Notes: generated from the sequence alone by a model not told the origin. 6,725 nucleotides of DNA from WJLY01 sp964562405 (GCA_964562405.1 CAZLTC010000088.1:1-6725), one strand, 5' to 3'. Counted from the first letter of the stretch, positions 1 to 6,382 are shown. Made by a program: numbers and translations.

Positions 1-1
1 G

Positions 2-184
2 GAGAAACTGGCAGAGGTCCGCGAGGAGATCGGCGATGTCCTCATCTACCTCGTCAGGCTTGCGGACGTGCTCGGCATCGACCCGCTCGAGGCGGCCGAG
101 GACAAGCTCGCCAAGAACGAGGAGAAGTACCCGGCCGACAAGGTCAAGGGCAAGGCTCTCAAGTACACCGAGTACTCCGAATGA
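2..184 (+). CDS. MazG-like nucleotide pyrophosphohydrolase, C-terminal fragment
   Basis: This is the last 60 codons of a gene that begins left of the window and stops at TGA 182-184. The fragment starts EKLAEVREEIGDVLIYLVRL and later has KLAKNEEKYP. The EIGD segment (visible residues 9-12) fits the second metal-binding ExxD half of the all-alpha NTP pyrophosphatase (MazG/dCTPP1/RS21-C6) motif. The later K-x-x-x-N-x-x-K-Y-P signature is typical of the short MazG-like proteins of about 110 residues. Family members hydrolyse (d)NTPs, often dCTP or modified dNTPs, to the monophosphate plus PPi, acting in cytosolic nucleotide-pool cleaning. The first ExxE motif lies outside the window, so substrate and full length cannot be judged. 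No hairpin terminator is obvious after the stop. Confidence 0.85.
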   Translation, partial: EKLAEVREEIGDVLIYLVRLADVLGIDPLEAAEDKLAKNEEKYPADKVKGKALKYTEYSE

Positions 185-210
185 ACATCATTACGGGTCC
201 CATCCGCCGG

Positions 211-230
211 CTCGCACCAACTCGCACCAA
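211..230. repeat. Two tandem copies of a 10-bp unit
   Basis: The unit ctcgcaccaa occurs twice back to back between the MazG-like stop and the left end of the insertion sequence. It ends in CACCAA, which recalls a tRNA 3' end, but no T-loop or acceptor pairing precedes it. It may be a chance or slippage duplication. Confidence 0.6.
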
Positions 231-241
231 CGTCCCTGACA

Positions 242-263
242 TGCCCCGGTTGTCGGACCACCT
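242..263. repeat. Left terminal inverted repeat of the IS3 element
   Basis: These 22 bases match the reverse complement of 1502-1523 at 16 positions. The match includes CCCCG near the outer end and an uninterrupted GGACCACCT block at the inner end. The copy starts with TG, as IS3-family ends do. It lies 51 bp beyond the orfB stop codon. Confidence 0.75.
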
Positions 264-314
264 CTATAGGTAGGATGCCGCGGCTGGGCTCTTGCCCCCA
301 ACCCTGGTCCAGAC

Positions 315-1118
315 CTAGCGACATTTTGCAGCCCCTGCCGGGTCGTCCTTGGTGCTCCAGCCGGCCTTGTACCAGGCCGGAGGAATATGACCTAAGCTGC
401 CGTGCGGCCGGTCGTTGTTGTACTCGTTCCTCCACGAGTCCAGCACGACCGTAGCCTCGGTGATGTCCAGAAAGTAGTGTTGCGATAAGCACTCACGTCT
501 GACCGTGCCGTTGAAGGCCTCGTTGCGCGCATTGTCGCCGGGTGTTCCGGGGCGGCTGAAGTCCAACCCGACCTTGTTCCAGTACGCCCAGTGATCCATC
601 GCCATGGAGGTGAACTCGGTTCCCTGATCGCACTGGATCGTCTCCGGCGTGCCATGTTGTTCGACCAGCTTGCCGAGGACCAGCGCGACATCCGTCCCCC
701 GGAACTTCTTCCGGGCCTCAAGCGCCGGGCACTCCCGGGTGAACACATCGATGATCGTCAACACGCGCATCCTCCGCCCGTCCACGAGCTCGTCATGCAT
801 GAAGTCCATCGCCCACCGCTGGTTCGGCCGTGCCGCCTTCTTCCGAGTCGCGCGGGCGACCGAGGCTCTCCGACGCTTCGACTTCTTTCTTCGAAGTCCC
901 AGTCCTTCCTCAACATACAGCCGGTAGACCCGCTTCGCGTTGACCGGCCATCCCTCGCGACGCAGCAGCACGTGCAGGCGGCGGTACCCGTAGCTGGTCC
1001 GGACCGCAGCCAGCTCCCTCAGACGTCGCTTGAGAACATCCTGAGGTGCGCGGTGCGACGTGTACAGCATCGACGATCTGGCGAACCCGCTCACCCGGCA
1101 GGTACGCCGCGCGGACAC
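315..1118 (-). CDS. IS3-family transposase OrfB, DDE catalytic part
   Basis: This is the catalytic half of the IS3 transposase, which cuts and joins the element ends. The open frame shown begins at a GTG at 1118 and gives 267 residues. It extends upstream without a stop to the A-run at 1177-1184, so the natural product is most likely the OrfAB fusion of about 373 residues, made by -1 frameshifting. An HTH_21-like segment (RRLRELAAVRTSYGYRRLHV) is followed by the integrase core. The DDE residues are visible as D105 (RWAMDFMHD), D164 (QCDQGTEFTS) and E200 (NARNEAFNG), with exactly 35 residues between the last two. The usual C-terminal YNNDRPHGSLG motif is present. Residues next to the catalytic ones are unusual: DQGTEF replaces the common DNGPEF, and NEAFNG replaces IESFNG. 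The frame looks full length and possibly active. The stop is TAG at 315-317. Confidence 0.93.
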   Translation of the reverse strand: MSARRTCRVSGFARSSMLYTSHRAPQDVLKRRLRELAAVRTSYGYRRLHVLLRREGWPVNAKRVYRLYVEEGLGLRRKKSKRRRASVARATRKKAARPNQRWAMDFMHDELVDGRRMRVLTIIDVFTRECPALEARKKFRGTDVALVLGKLVEQHGTPETIQCDQGTEFTSMAMDHWAYWNKVGLDFSRPGTPGDNARNEAFNGTVRRECLSQHYFLDITEATVVLDSWRNEYNNDRPHGSLGHIPPAWYKAGWSTKDDPAGAAKCR

Positions 1119-1168
1119 CTGATAGGCGCTCTGACACCACGCGCTCCAGAGCCGCCGTTCCTTCGGCT

Positions 1169-1435
1169 TCAGAATCTTTTTTTTAGAGACTCCTGCAGGA
1201 TGTGTTTGTCCAGCGACAAGTCAGCCACCAGCTGCTTGAGCTTCTTGTTCTCGTCACGTAGCTGACGAAGCTCCCGGATCTCCGGCGTGCCGAGGCTCCC
1301 GTACTTCTTCTTCCACCGATAGAACGTGGTCTCGGTGATCTGAAGCTTGCGGCAGACCTCAGCGACAGGCGTGCCGGCTTCGGCCTGACGGAGGGCGAAG
1401 GCGATCTGTTCTTCCGTGAATCTGCTCTTCTTCAT
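1169..1435 (-). CDS. IS3-family transposase OrfA, DNA-binding part
   Basis: This is an 88-residue protein starting MKKSRFTEEQIAFALRQAEA, the classic opening of the HTH_Tnp_1 family. It binds the element ends. A helix-turn-helix covers about residues 8-45 (TPVAEVCRKLQITETTFYRWKKKYG). It is followed by a leucine-zipper-like coiled coil (LRQLRDENKKLKQLVADLSLD) used for multimerisation. I chose the ATG at 1435 over the upstream start at 1489 because the family begins there and a GGAGG (minus strand, 1448-1444) sits 8 nt before it. The frame ends QESLKKRF at a TGA (1171-1169) just after the A8 run. Most ribosomes should therefore make free OrfA, and a fraction should shift into orfB. Confidence 0.93.
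   Translation of the reverse strand: MKKSRFTEEQIAFALRQAEAGTPVAEVCRKLQITETTFYRWKKKYGSLGTPEIRELRQLRDENKKLKQLVADLSLDKHILQESLKKRF
1177..1184 (-). promoter_or_regulatory. Programmed -1 frameshift slippery site between orfA and orfB
   Basis: On the minus strand the orfA codons read CTA AAA AAA AGA. The run of eight A allows a slip on A AAA AAA by -1, after which the frame reads AAG ATT CTG and continues without a stop into orfB. The fusion would read QESLKK followed by KILKPKERRLW, which fits IS3 OrfAB proteins. A short GCCG...CGGC inverted repeat at 1154-1167, about ten bases downstream on the minus strand, could act as a stimulator, but it is weak. Confidence 0.8.
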
Positions 1436-1501
1436 CGACGGGCCTCCCGGCTCTGATCGAGCCCCGGGTTGGACCCCGCAGGCTAGCATAAATGTGTGTC
1501 C

Positions 1502-1523
1502 AGGTGGTCCAGGAATCGGGGTC
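1502..1523. repeat. Right terminal inverted repeat of the IS3 element
   Basis: Read on the minus strand this is GACCCCGATT, three mismatched bases, then GGACCACCT. It pairs with 242-263 at 16 of 22 positions. The outermost two bases differ from the left copy, and the usual terminal CA is replaced by TC followed by TA. It lies upstream of orfA by about 66 bp, where the IS promoter is expected. Confidence 0.7.
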
Positions 1524-1787
1524 TAGGGCCGGAGCTCAGATCCGCGGCAGTCCAGCGTCGACTCCGCTGGGTACTTCTCAATGCGTTCGCAGGGTCGGGC
1601 AGCACCTTCCGCGCTACGTGGTCGATGACGCAGCGCCAGGGGCCATCTCGACGATACCGTGGGACCTCAGGTTCTCGGGCACGGTCGGACTGGGGCCGCG
1701 GGCGCGGACTAGAGTGTGGGGATTGTCGGCGTCATGGAGGCCACCTCGCGTGCCAAGGGCAGGCGCGGCGATGGCCCACTGTCGCGC

Positions 1788-1810
1788 GAGCGCCTCTTCA
1801 AGAGGCGCTC
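1788..1810. repeat. Perfect 23-bp palindromic hairpin
   Basis: The arms GAGCGCCTCTT and AAGAGGCGCTC are exact reverse complements around one C, so a folded RNA would have a stem of 9 or more bp and a tiny loop. No T-run follows (next bases CTTCAGG), so it is not a classic intrinsic terminator. It could be an attenuator, a protein-binding palindrome or a REP-type repeat unit. Only one copy is seen in the window. Confidence 0.75.
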
Positions 1811-1937
1811 CTTCAGGTCCGCTCGCGCCCCCCCGAGTGGCAACCAGCACCGAAGCTGCCAGGGCCGCCAAGTGCCTAGCGTATCCTCCGACACGCGTCC
1901 TAGACGGCACCACCCAGAAGTCACACCAGAATTCACC

Positions 1938-1966
1938 TTGACAGAGACTGTTGTAGTACATACACA
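1938..1966 (+). promoter_or_regulatory. Candidate sigma70-type promoter for the secreted-protein operon
   Basis: A perfect -35 box, TTGACA, lies at 1938-1943. Exactly 17 bp later is TACACA (1961-1966), a weak -10 match (3 of 6). This would start transcription about 125 bp before the ATG at 2102. A short palindrome ACACAGTGTGT (1962-1972) overlaps the -10 and could be an operator, though it is small. The -35 match is the main support. The promoter preferences of this organism are unknown. Confidence 0.4.
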
Positions 1967-2101
1967 GTGTGTTGCGTGGCGCGATGAGGACGGCGCCTCC
2001 AGATCATGGTGTGACGCGGTCCAAGGAGGGGTGTTGACTCGTTGAAGGAGAGACGAGCTGTGGGCGATTCGCATGGCGCGATGCCTTGGGGGAAGGGCAC
2101 T

Positions 2102-2986
2102 ATGAGAACTAATACTCCTGCGCTGTTGGTGTTGGGGACGGCATTGCTGCTCGTCCTCGTTGGGGCGGCCCCAGCGGCTGCGAATGGAGATGACGCTGTG
2201 TACGATCTGGACGACCTAGAACCGGGCGAGCGAGCGCTGGTCAAGCTGCCCCTCGAGTTCCAGGTGCCCGAGGAGAACTACCTCTACCTGTATGGAAAGA
2301 GAATCGAACACGTGCAACTCACGCTGGATCCTGGAGACTCCCTGCGGCTCAATGGGATCCCGATCTACCCCAGAGCTGTCCCGGCGCCGAACTACCCGAT
2401 GCCCTCGGATGAGAAGCTGCATGCACGGTACAAGGACGTTCCCTATGTCCAGGCGCTCCTGGAGCGCGGCGCAACCGTGCAGGAGGCGGCAGACAGCTTC
2501 GAGAAGGAGTGCATGAGGGTGTTCGGGGGTCTTCGAAAGGCGTACGGCGAGGCATTGGAGAGCACCAGCTCGCCTGAGGCGGCCGCCCGGGCAGCATTCG
2601 GAAAGCTAGCCGATATAGATCAGAACGGCCTTGTAGACTGGGAACGCACACCTAATGTAGCTGGAACCTCGATCGAGATCCCGTGGAAGGGCCGACCGTT
2701 GGCAGTCGCAGCGGAGCTCCGAAGCGTCAGCGGCTCGGTGCGAGGGCAGGTCCCGGCAATTGACAACATGCTGACCAGGGCCACGATGATCTACGAGGCT
2801 ATGGTTCTACGGAGGCCGTGCTGTTGCATAATCGGGAGCGGAGGGTTCCGTCTGCTCTGTGGAGAGGAGCAGGTCAGTCGAGTCAGGGCAGAGATTGCCC
2901 ACCTCCTGGCAACCCAAGATGTCAAGAACGTTCCTGCTCTCGGTGAGAACACGGCGTTGGACATTCTGAGCGCGGAAGGCAGGTGA
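2102..2986 (+). CDS. Secreted protein of unknown family with signal peptide
   Basis: I do not recognise this 294-residue protein. It opens with a clear Sec signal peptide: MRTNTP, a hydrophobic stretch LLVLGTALLLVLVGA, then APAAAN with likely cleavage after A27. The mature part begins acidic (DDAVYDLDDLEPGE) and continues with a predicted beta-rich segment (residues ~45-90). A helical region follows (~115-165), then an EF-hand/dockerin-like loop DIDQNGLVD at 171-179, and a CCC triplet at 240-242 in PCCCIIGSGGFRLLCGEE. The ATG at 2102 was chosen because it places the signal peptide at the N-terminus, with purine-rich GGGGGAAGGG just upstream. In-frame ATG 2081 and GTG 2060 (the latter with AAGGAG 9 nt upstream) are real alternatives that would lengthen the n-region. 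The stop is 5 nt before the signal-peptide ATG of the next gene, so the two are probably co-transcribed and translationally coupled. It may be an envelope or extracellular partner of the large protein; this is inferred from context only. Confidence 0.8.
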   Translation: MRTNTPALLVLGTALLLVLVGAAPAAANGDDAVYDLDDLEPGERALVKLPLEFQVPEENYLYLYGKRIEHVQLTLDPGDSLRLNGIPIYPRAVPAPNYPMPSDEKLHARYKDVPYVQALLERGATVQEAADSFEKECMRVFGGLRKAYGEALESTSSPEAAARAAFGKLADIDQNGLVDWERTPNVAGTSIEIPWKGRPLAVAAELRSVSGSVRGQVPAIDNMLTRATMIYEAMVLRRPCCCIIGSGGFRLLCGEEQVSRVRAEIAHLLATQDVKNVPALGENTALDILSAEGR

Positions 2987-2991
2987 CGCTG

Positions 2992-3060
2992 ATGTCTTCT
3001 AGATTCGCTAGCAGCATGTTGCTGGTCGTACTCGCGGCTACCGTCCCGGCGCCGGGACTG
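2992..3060 (+). pseudogene. Signal-peptide start of the large gene, in a shifted frame
   Basis: From ATG 2992 the frame reads MSSRFASSMLLVVLAATVPA followed by PG, a convincing Sec signal peptide. It lies 5 nt after the previous stop, with AGG at 2981-2983 about 8 nt upstream. Beyond about 3056 this frame turns into Arg/Ser-rich nonsense and stops at 3196-3198. The frame at 3147 is protein-like from about 3057 (TAEGFPGATIFALRQWQHGP). That frame is closed upstream by TAG at 3000 and 3009 and has no ATG, GTG or TTG before 3147. Adding one G to the GGG at 3054-3056 would join the two as APGTAEGFP. No slippery heptamer is visible, so an indel, either real or a sequencing error, is more likely than programmed frameshifting. 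Confidence 0.7.
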
Positions 3061-3146
3061 CCGAGGGCTTCCCTGGCGCGACGATCTTCGCTCTGCGCCA
3101 GTGGCAGCACGGGCCGGGCGAATGCAGTGAGACGGAGATCGGGCAG

Positions 3147-6100
3147 ATGTGGGACGCCAAGGAGCGCTGGCCCGAGTATGAGCAGTACGTCAACATGAAT
3201 CTACTTGTCAATGATCAGCCCGCGGGACCCGTGGCACCCGTCACGATCCATGATGTCATTGCCTACACAGATGAGGCCACTGCAGCCGACTACCTCACTC
3301 ACGGAGGACACCCTGAGCAGACCGGTGGCATGGCGGTCGAGTACTACTGGATACCGTCGCGGCCAAACCCCAACTACAACCTGTATGCGCAGATGTACAA
3401 CGACAGGATGGACGATCTCGTGGATGAGTTCGGGTCGGACGACATAGGATTGGGCATGGTGGTGTTCAAGCACGACTCTCTGGAGGACACCGTCCGCACA
3501 CTGGGGCTGACCCATGAGGGAATCAGCAACCACCTGTCGCAGGTATCGGATGACGCTCTCCTCACAGGCATGTTTTGCTACAGCTGCTACTACGCACCGG
3601 ATTGGCTCTTGGGCGCTGATGGCGCCATGCCATGCTTCAGCACCGGCGTTGATTCCAGCTGTGGGATCGCCGCTAGCATCATGTACGTCCTAGGATGCGG
3701 TGGCCATCCCGAGCTCTCGCCTAACGTTGAGGATGCCACCTGGTTCGCCGACAACACTCCGTACTACGGCGATGGAAGCAAGAAGTACTCGTACACCGCA
3801 GACTGCCGTAACCCCGCCGCCGCATTCAACGGCGCATTTGCTTTCGATGACAGAGTGGTGTTCCGTACGGTGTCGGAGCGGGGGTCCGTTCTCTTCTTCG
3901 TGCTAGGTGTGGACTCATGGAGAGATGCGGCACGTGACTGGAAGTCCTGGGACGTGCTTGCTCGCGTGAGCCCCCAGGGAGGACCGAACGTCATTCAGCT
4001 GTATGACGTCGGCGGCGTCCCAGACAGGGCGCTCTACATGATCGCCGAGGTGGATGCTCAGGGGCGGCCGTCCTTCTCCGAGCCCTTCGTGCGAGGCAGG
4101 AAGCCGCCCGACTACGACCTCTGGACTCTGCATCGGACCGTCATGCTGACCGCAGACACCGCAACACATGACACAGCGTCGGAGCTTCGGGAGTGGACCG
4201 GCAGCGAGTCCCATCCGCACACCCGCGAGTTCGCGGTGCCGGCGAAGGACGGGTTCATCGGACGGCTCAACGGCGGTCGAGTGACCAGCGCGAGACCCGA
4301 TTCCTCGGACTGCGCTGACATTGTCGTCTACACAAGTACCGCATTCGACAGCCTGCTGGTCCCCGTCCAGCAGCACCTCTCGAACGCCGGGATCTACAAC
4401 AAGGTGCGGTACTTCACAGGGAGCAGCGACCTGGAGGATGCCCGCGACGCTTACAATGACGTGTACTTCGCCAACTACGCATTCAACCAGAGCTCCAGTA
4501 CCAGCCGGTTTCCGGTAGACGATCCGGGCCCCCTCCTTCTCATCGTTGGGGACAGCCAGGAAGCGGGCGGCGTGGTAGTCGATCACATCACGTTCGAGGA
4601 CACGTACGACCGCTGCATAGGCGCTTGCCATTCTGACCGCGATGCTACTGATATAGATGGAGGCACCGGACGCGTCGGGATGGCGCATAGGATTCCGGGG
4701 GATACAGTTGCCGAGATTGAACGGGCATGTCAGGCGGCCGACGATTGGAACCACGGTGTCAACGTGGATCCCCAGCGCCATCTGATTCGAACCATGGGGA
4801 ACAGGTACGGGTCCGGCATCTACGACGGCCCCATAGATCTGGCCGAAGAAGTCGCCCAGAGCTTTCAATCCGAGGGCTATCCAGCTCGGCCCCTGCTCGC
4901 CAGTGGGGACTTCGACCTCTACGACTATGCGAATATGAGAGCGGCGTTCAACTCGCAGCTGGCGGATGGTGCCGCCATCATCTGGGGTTACGACATGTAC
5001 GGCGCGAACTGCGACCACTGGCCAGGCTACTTCATGGGTCCCCCTGACACAACACTTCATCGCACGCAGCAGCGCATGGTCGCGATCTTCCCTGTATGCA
5101 ACACCGCAGCCATCTACTGGCCGGAGGATTGGAATTCGGCGCTCGTGAAGAAGTGGGAGTTCTTCAATCCCAGGTTCACACAGATGGCTGGAATGATCGG
5201 CCACCTCGACGGTGGGTGGGCGCACCAGCACGAGGAAGCCACGAGGCTCTACACTGAGGCATGGGCCGAGGCGCCAACCGATGCACCCCTGGACTGGGTA
5301 GTATGGCGAGCGTGTCAGATGGCCGAGGAGCAAGGCCTCGATTGGATGGAGGATTACCTCAGGTCTGCTGTCACCATGGGTGGGTATGTCCTTGCTCACC
5401 CGGGTGGCGACGAAGTCACGTCTTTGGTCTTGACCGAATCCGACTCCCTTCTCTTCTGCCCGGCAGGCGGAGGCGAAGCGCTCGCGGATTCTGTGACAGC
5501 GATCGTCACTGTGCGCGATGGTGACGGAAACCCCGTGGTCGGAGTGGAACCTGAGGACATCAGCCTGTACGGCGGACCCTCCGGGCAAGGATGCACGTTC
5601 GCTCTCGTCTGTGGGGACTCATGCTACGCTGGGCCCTGCTTGCATCCGTCAGCAGCGACCGACACGAATGGACAGGCGTTCATTCCGATCGAGCAGGCGG
5701 GGGGACACGATCCGGCTGGCTGGCTAACAGCGGTGGTTGATCTGGGCGGTCTCTCGCACTATGCTGAGACATCCCTCGAAGCGAAATCTCCCGACATCAA
5801 TGGCGACGGGATCGTGGGCCTACAGGATTGGGCCCTCTTCTCTGCGGACTACGGGCAGAACGGTTCGGATCTGCGCTCAGACCTCAACTACGATGATCAC
5901 GTTGGCGTCCAGGACGCCGCCATCATGAGCGCGCACTACGGGCACACATGCACGAGCGGACGGACCCTAGCTGTCCCGCCCGAGCTGCTGGCATTGCTGG
6001 GTCTGGACGAGGACGCGGCTGACGACACTCGACTGCCCACGGAGTTCACTCTGGGGCAGAACACACCGAACCCATTCAACCCCATGACGATGGTCGGGTA

Positions 6101-6320
6101 CGCTGTGCCGGCACCGGGTGGGCATGTGACAATCGATGTCTACGACGTTGCGGGTCGGCACGTTGCGACACTTCTGGACGAGGAGTGTGATCCGGGCTGG
6201 TACGCCGTGCCGTGGGACGGCACGGGTGACTCGGGCGAGCGCGTCGCGTCGGGGGTCTACTTCTGCCGAATGCAGGCCCCTGGATTCAAGGACAGCAAGA
6301 AGTTGACTGTCTTGAAGTAG
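3147..6320 (+). CDS. Large secreted multi-domain protein, C25 (gingipain)-like with dockerin-like and FlgD-Ig/T9SS-like C-terminus
   Basis: The frame gives 1057 residues from ATG 3147. That ATG is probably internal, because protein-like sequence starts near 3057 and the signal peptide is in another frame (see 2992-3060). Domains by residue from 3147: 1-240, unknown, with a Cys cluster (C144, C147, C163, C172, C184); ~246-312, Fn3-like stretch ending AEVDAQGRPSFSEPF, as often precedes C25 domains; ~391-700, C25-like, with DIVVYTSTAFDSLLVPVQQH, LLLIVGD (463-469), SDRDATDIDGG...RIPGDTVAEIE (496-525), GYDMYG (614-619) and FPVCNTAAI (C651). Then ~780-880, an Ig-like domain (TAIVTVRDGDGNPVVGVEPED); 883-935, two dockerin-like loops, DINGDGIVGLQD and DLNYDDHVGVQD, each followed by a Y-G; 963-1057, FlgD-Ig/T9SS-type module (LGQNTPNPFNP, VYDVAGRHVATLL, SGVYFCRM, KKLTVLK). 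The architecture implies export and outer-surface or secreted location. C25 enzymes are cysteine endopeptidases using a His-Cys pair. Here Cys is present at the expected place, but the GHG His aligns with Tyr618, so activity is doubtful. The C25 assignment is from motif order only. Confidence 0.85.
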   Translation: MWDAKERWPEYEQYVNMNLLVNDQPAGPVAPVTIHDVIAYTDEATAADYLTHGGHPEQTGGMAVEYYWIPSRPNPNYNLYAQMYNDRMDDLVDEFGSDDIGLGMVVFKHDSLEDTVRTLGLTHEGISNHLSQVSDDALLTGMFCYSCYYAPDWLLGADGAMPCFSTGVDSSCGIAASIMYVLGCGGHPELSPNVEDATWFADNTPYYGDGSKKYSYTADCRNPAAAFNGAFAFDDRVVFRTVSERGSVLFFVLGVDSWRDAARDWKSWDVLARVSPQGGPNVIQLYDVGGVPDRALYMIAEVDAQGRPSFSEPFVRGRKPPDYDLWTLHRTVMLTADTATHDTASELREWTGSESHPHTREFAVPAKDGFIGRLNGGRVTSARPDSSDCADIVVYTSTAFDSLLVPVQQHLSNAGIYNKVRYFTGSSDLEDARDAYNDVYFANYAFNQSSSTSRFPVDDPGPLLLIVGDSQEAGGVVVDHITFEDTYDRCIGACHSDRDATDIDGGTGRVGMAHRIPGDTVAEIERACQAADDWNHGVNVDPQRHLIRTMGNRYGSGIYDGPIDLAEEVAQSFQSEGYPARPLLASGDFDLYDYANMRAAFNSQLADGAAIIWGYDMYGANCDHWPGYFMGPPDTTLHRTQQRMVAIFPVCNTAAIYWPEDWNSALVKKWEFFNPRFTQMAGMIGHLDGGWAHQHEEATRLYTEAWAEAPTDAPLDWVVWRACQMAEEQGLDWMEDYLRSAVTMGGYVLAHPGGDEVTSLVLTESDSLLFCPAGGGEALADSVTAIVTVRDGDGNPVVGVEPEDISLYGGPSGQGCTFALVCGDSCYAGPCLHPSAATDTNGQAFIPIEQAGGHDPAGWLTAVVDLGGLSHYAETSLEAKSPDINGDGIVGLQDWALFSADYGQNGSDLRSDLNYDDHVGVQDAAIMSAHYGHTCTSGRTLAVPPELLALLGLDEDAADDTRLPTEFTLGQNTPNPFNPMTMVGYAVPAPGGHVTIDVYDVAGRHVATLLDEECDPGWYAVPWDGTGDSGERVASGVYFCRMQAPGFKDSKKLTVLK

Positions 6321-6353
6321 CGTCGAAGCTCAGCGCGGTAGCGGAGATGATCG

Positions 6354-6382
6354 GAGGCCCCCGTGGTTGACACGGGGGCCTC
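6354..6382 (+). terminator. Strong hairpin terminator after the secreted-protein operon
   Basis: GAGGCCCCCGTG and CACGGGGGCCTC form a perfect 12-bp GC-rich stem around the loop GTTGA, starting 33 bp after the TAG stop. The following TTCTCGTATT is only moderately T-rich. The very strong stem still makes it a likely Rho-independent terminator closing the operon. Confidence 0.85.

Larger units (their letters stand above)
242..1523 (-). mobile_element. IS3-family insertion sequence (IS407-like), about 1.28 kb
   Basis: The element holds two overlapping minus-strand frames, orfA and orfB, joined by an A-run frameshift site, with imperfect inverted repeats at both ends. This is the standard IS3 layout, and about 1.28 kb is the usual size. 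The OrfB sequence (LRELAAVRTSYGYRRLHVLLRREGW region, then a D-D35E core) most resembles the IS407/IS51-type subgroups. The aligned ends are TGCCCC on the left and, read inward, GACCCC on the right. The right end therefore lacks the terminal TG/CA usual in this family, and I see no 3-5 bp direct repeat flanking the element. The boundaries may be off by a few bases. Confidence 0.88.
1524..2101. other. Intergenic region of about 580 bp, no convincing gene
   Basis: Open frames here run on several strands at once and give Arg/Pro/Ser-rich translations without recognisable motifs, as expected by chance in GC-rich DNA. The part from 1524 to about 1780 holds nothing I recognise. The part after 1780 holds a perfect hairpin (1788-1810), a candidate promoter (1938-1966) and the leader of the secreted-protein operon. 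AAGGAG at 2045-2050 sits 9 nt before a GTG at 2060, a possible earlier start for the next gene. Confidence 0.6.

Noticed and set aside
190..230. Possible tRNA 3' end (CGCACCA twice)
   Set aside because: No T-loop of the TTCRA type, no anticodon arm and no acceptor partner upstream, where the MazG-like coding sequence ends at 184.
591..1265. Plus-strand open frame of 224 codons across the insertion sequence
   Set aside because: It is antisense to orfB and orfA, which are certain from the DDE motifs and HTH. Its translation is low-complexity and Arg/Pro/Leu-rich.
1492..2074. Several overlapping open frames of 100-150 codons in the region right of the IS
   Set aside because: They occur on both strands at once, lack sensible ribosome binding sites and give Arg/Ser/Pro/Ala-rich translations without motifs. 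Some also run across the IS right end.
3012..3147. Programmed -1 frameshifting to join signal peptide and body
   Set aside because: No slippery heptamer of the X XXY YYZ type is visible in the overlap, so a one-base indel is simpler.
2992..3198. A separate small secreted protein of about 68 residues
   Set aside because: After the signal peptide the translation becomes Arg/Ser-rich nonsense, while the overlapping frame reads as real protein continuous with the large gene. A frameshifted N-terminus explains it better.
3915..5588. A 557-codon open frame on the minus strand opposite the large gene
   Set aside because: Its translation has no recognisable domain or secretion motifs. The plus strand encodes clear C25-like, Ig-like and dockerin-like motifs over the same bases. 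Long antisense frames are common in GC-rich genes.
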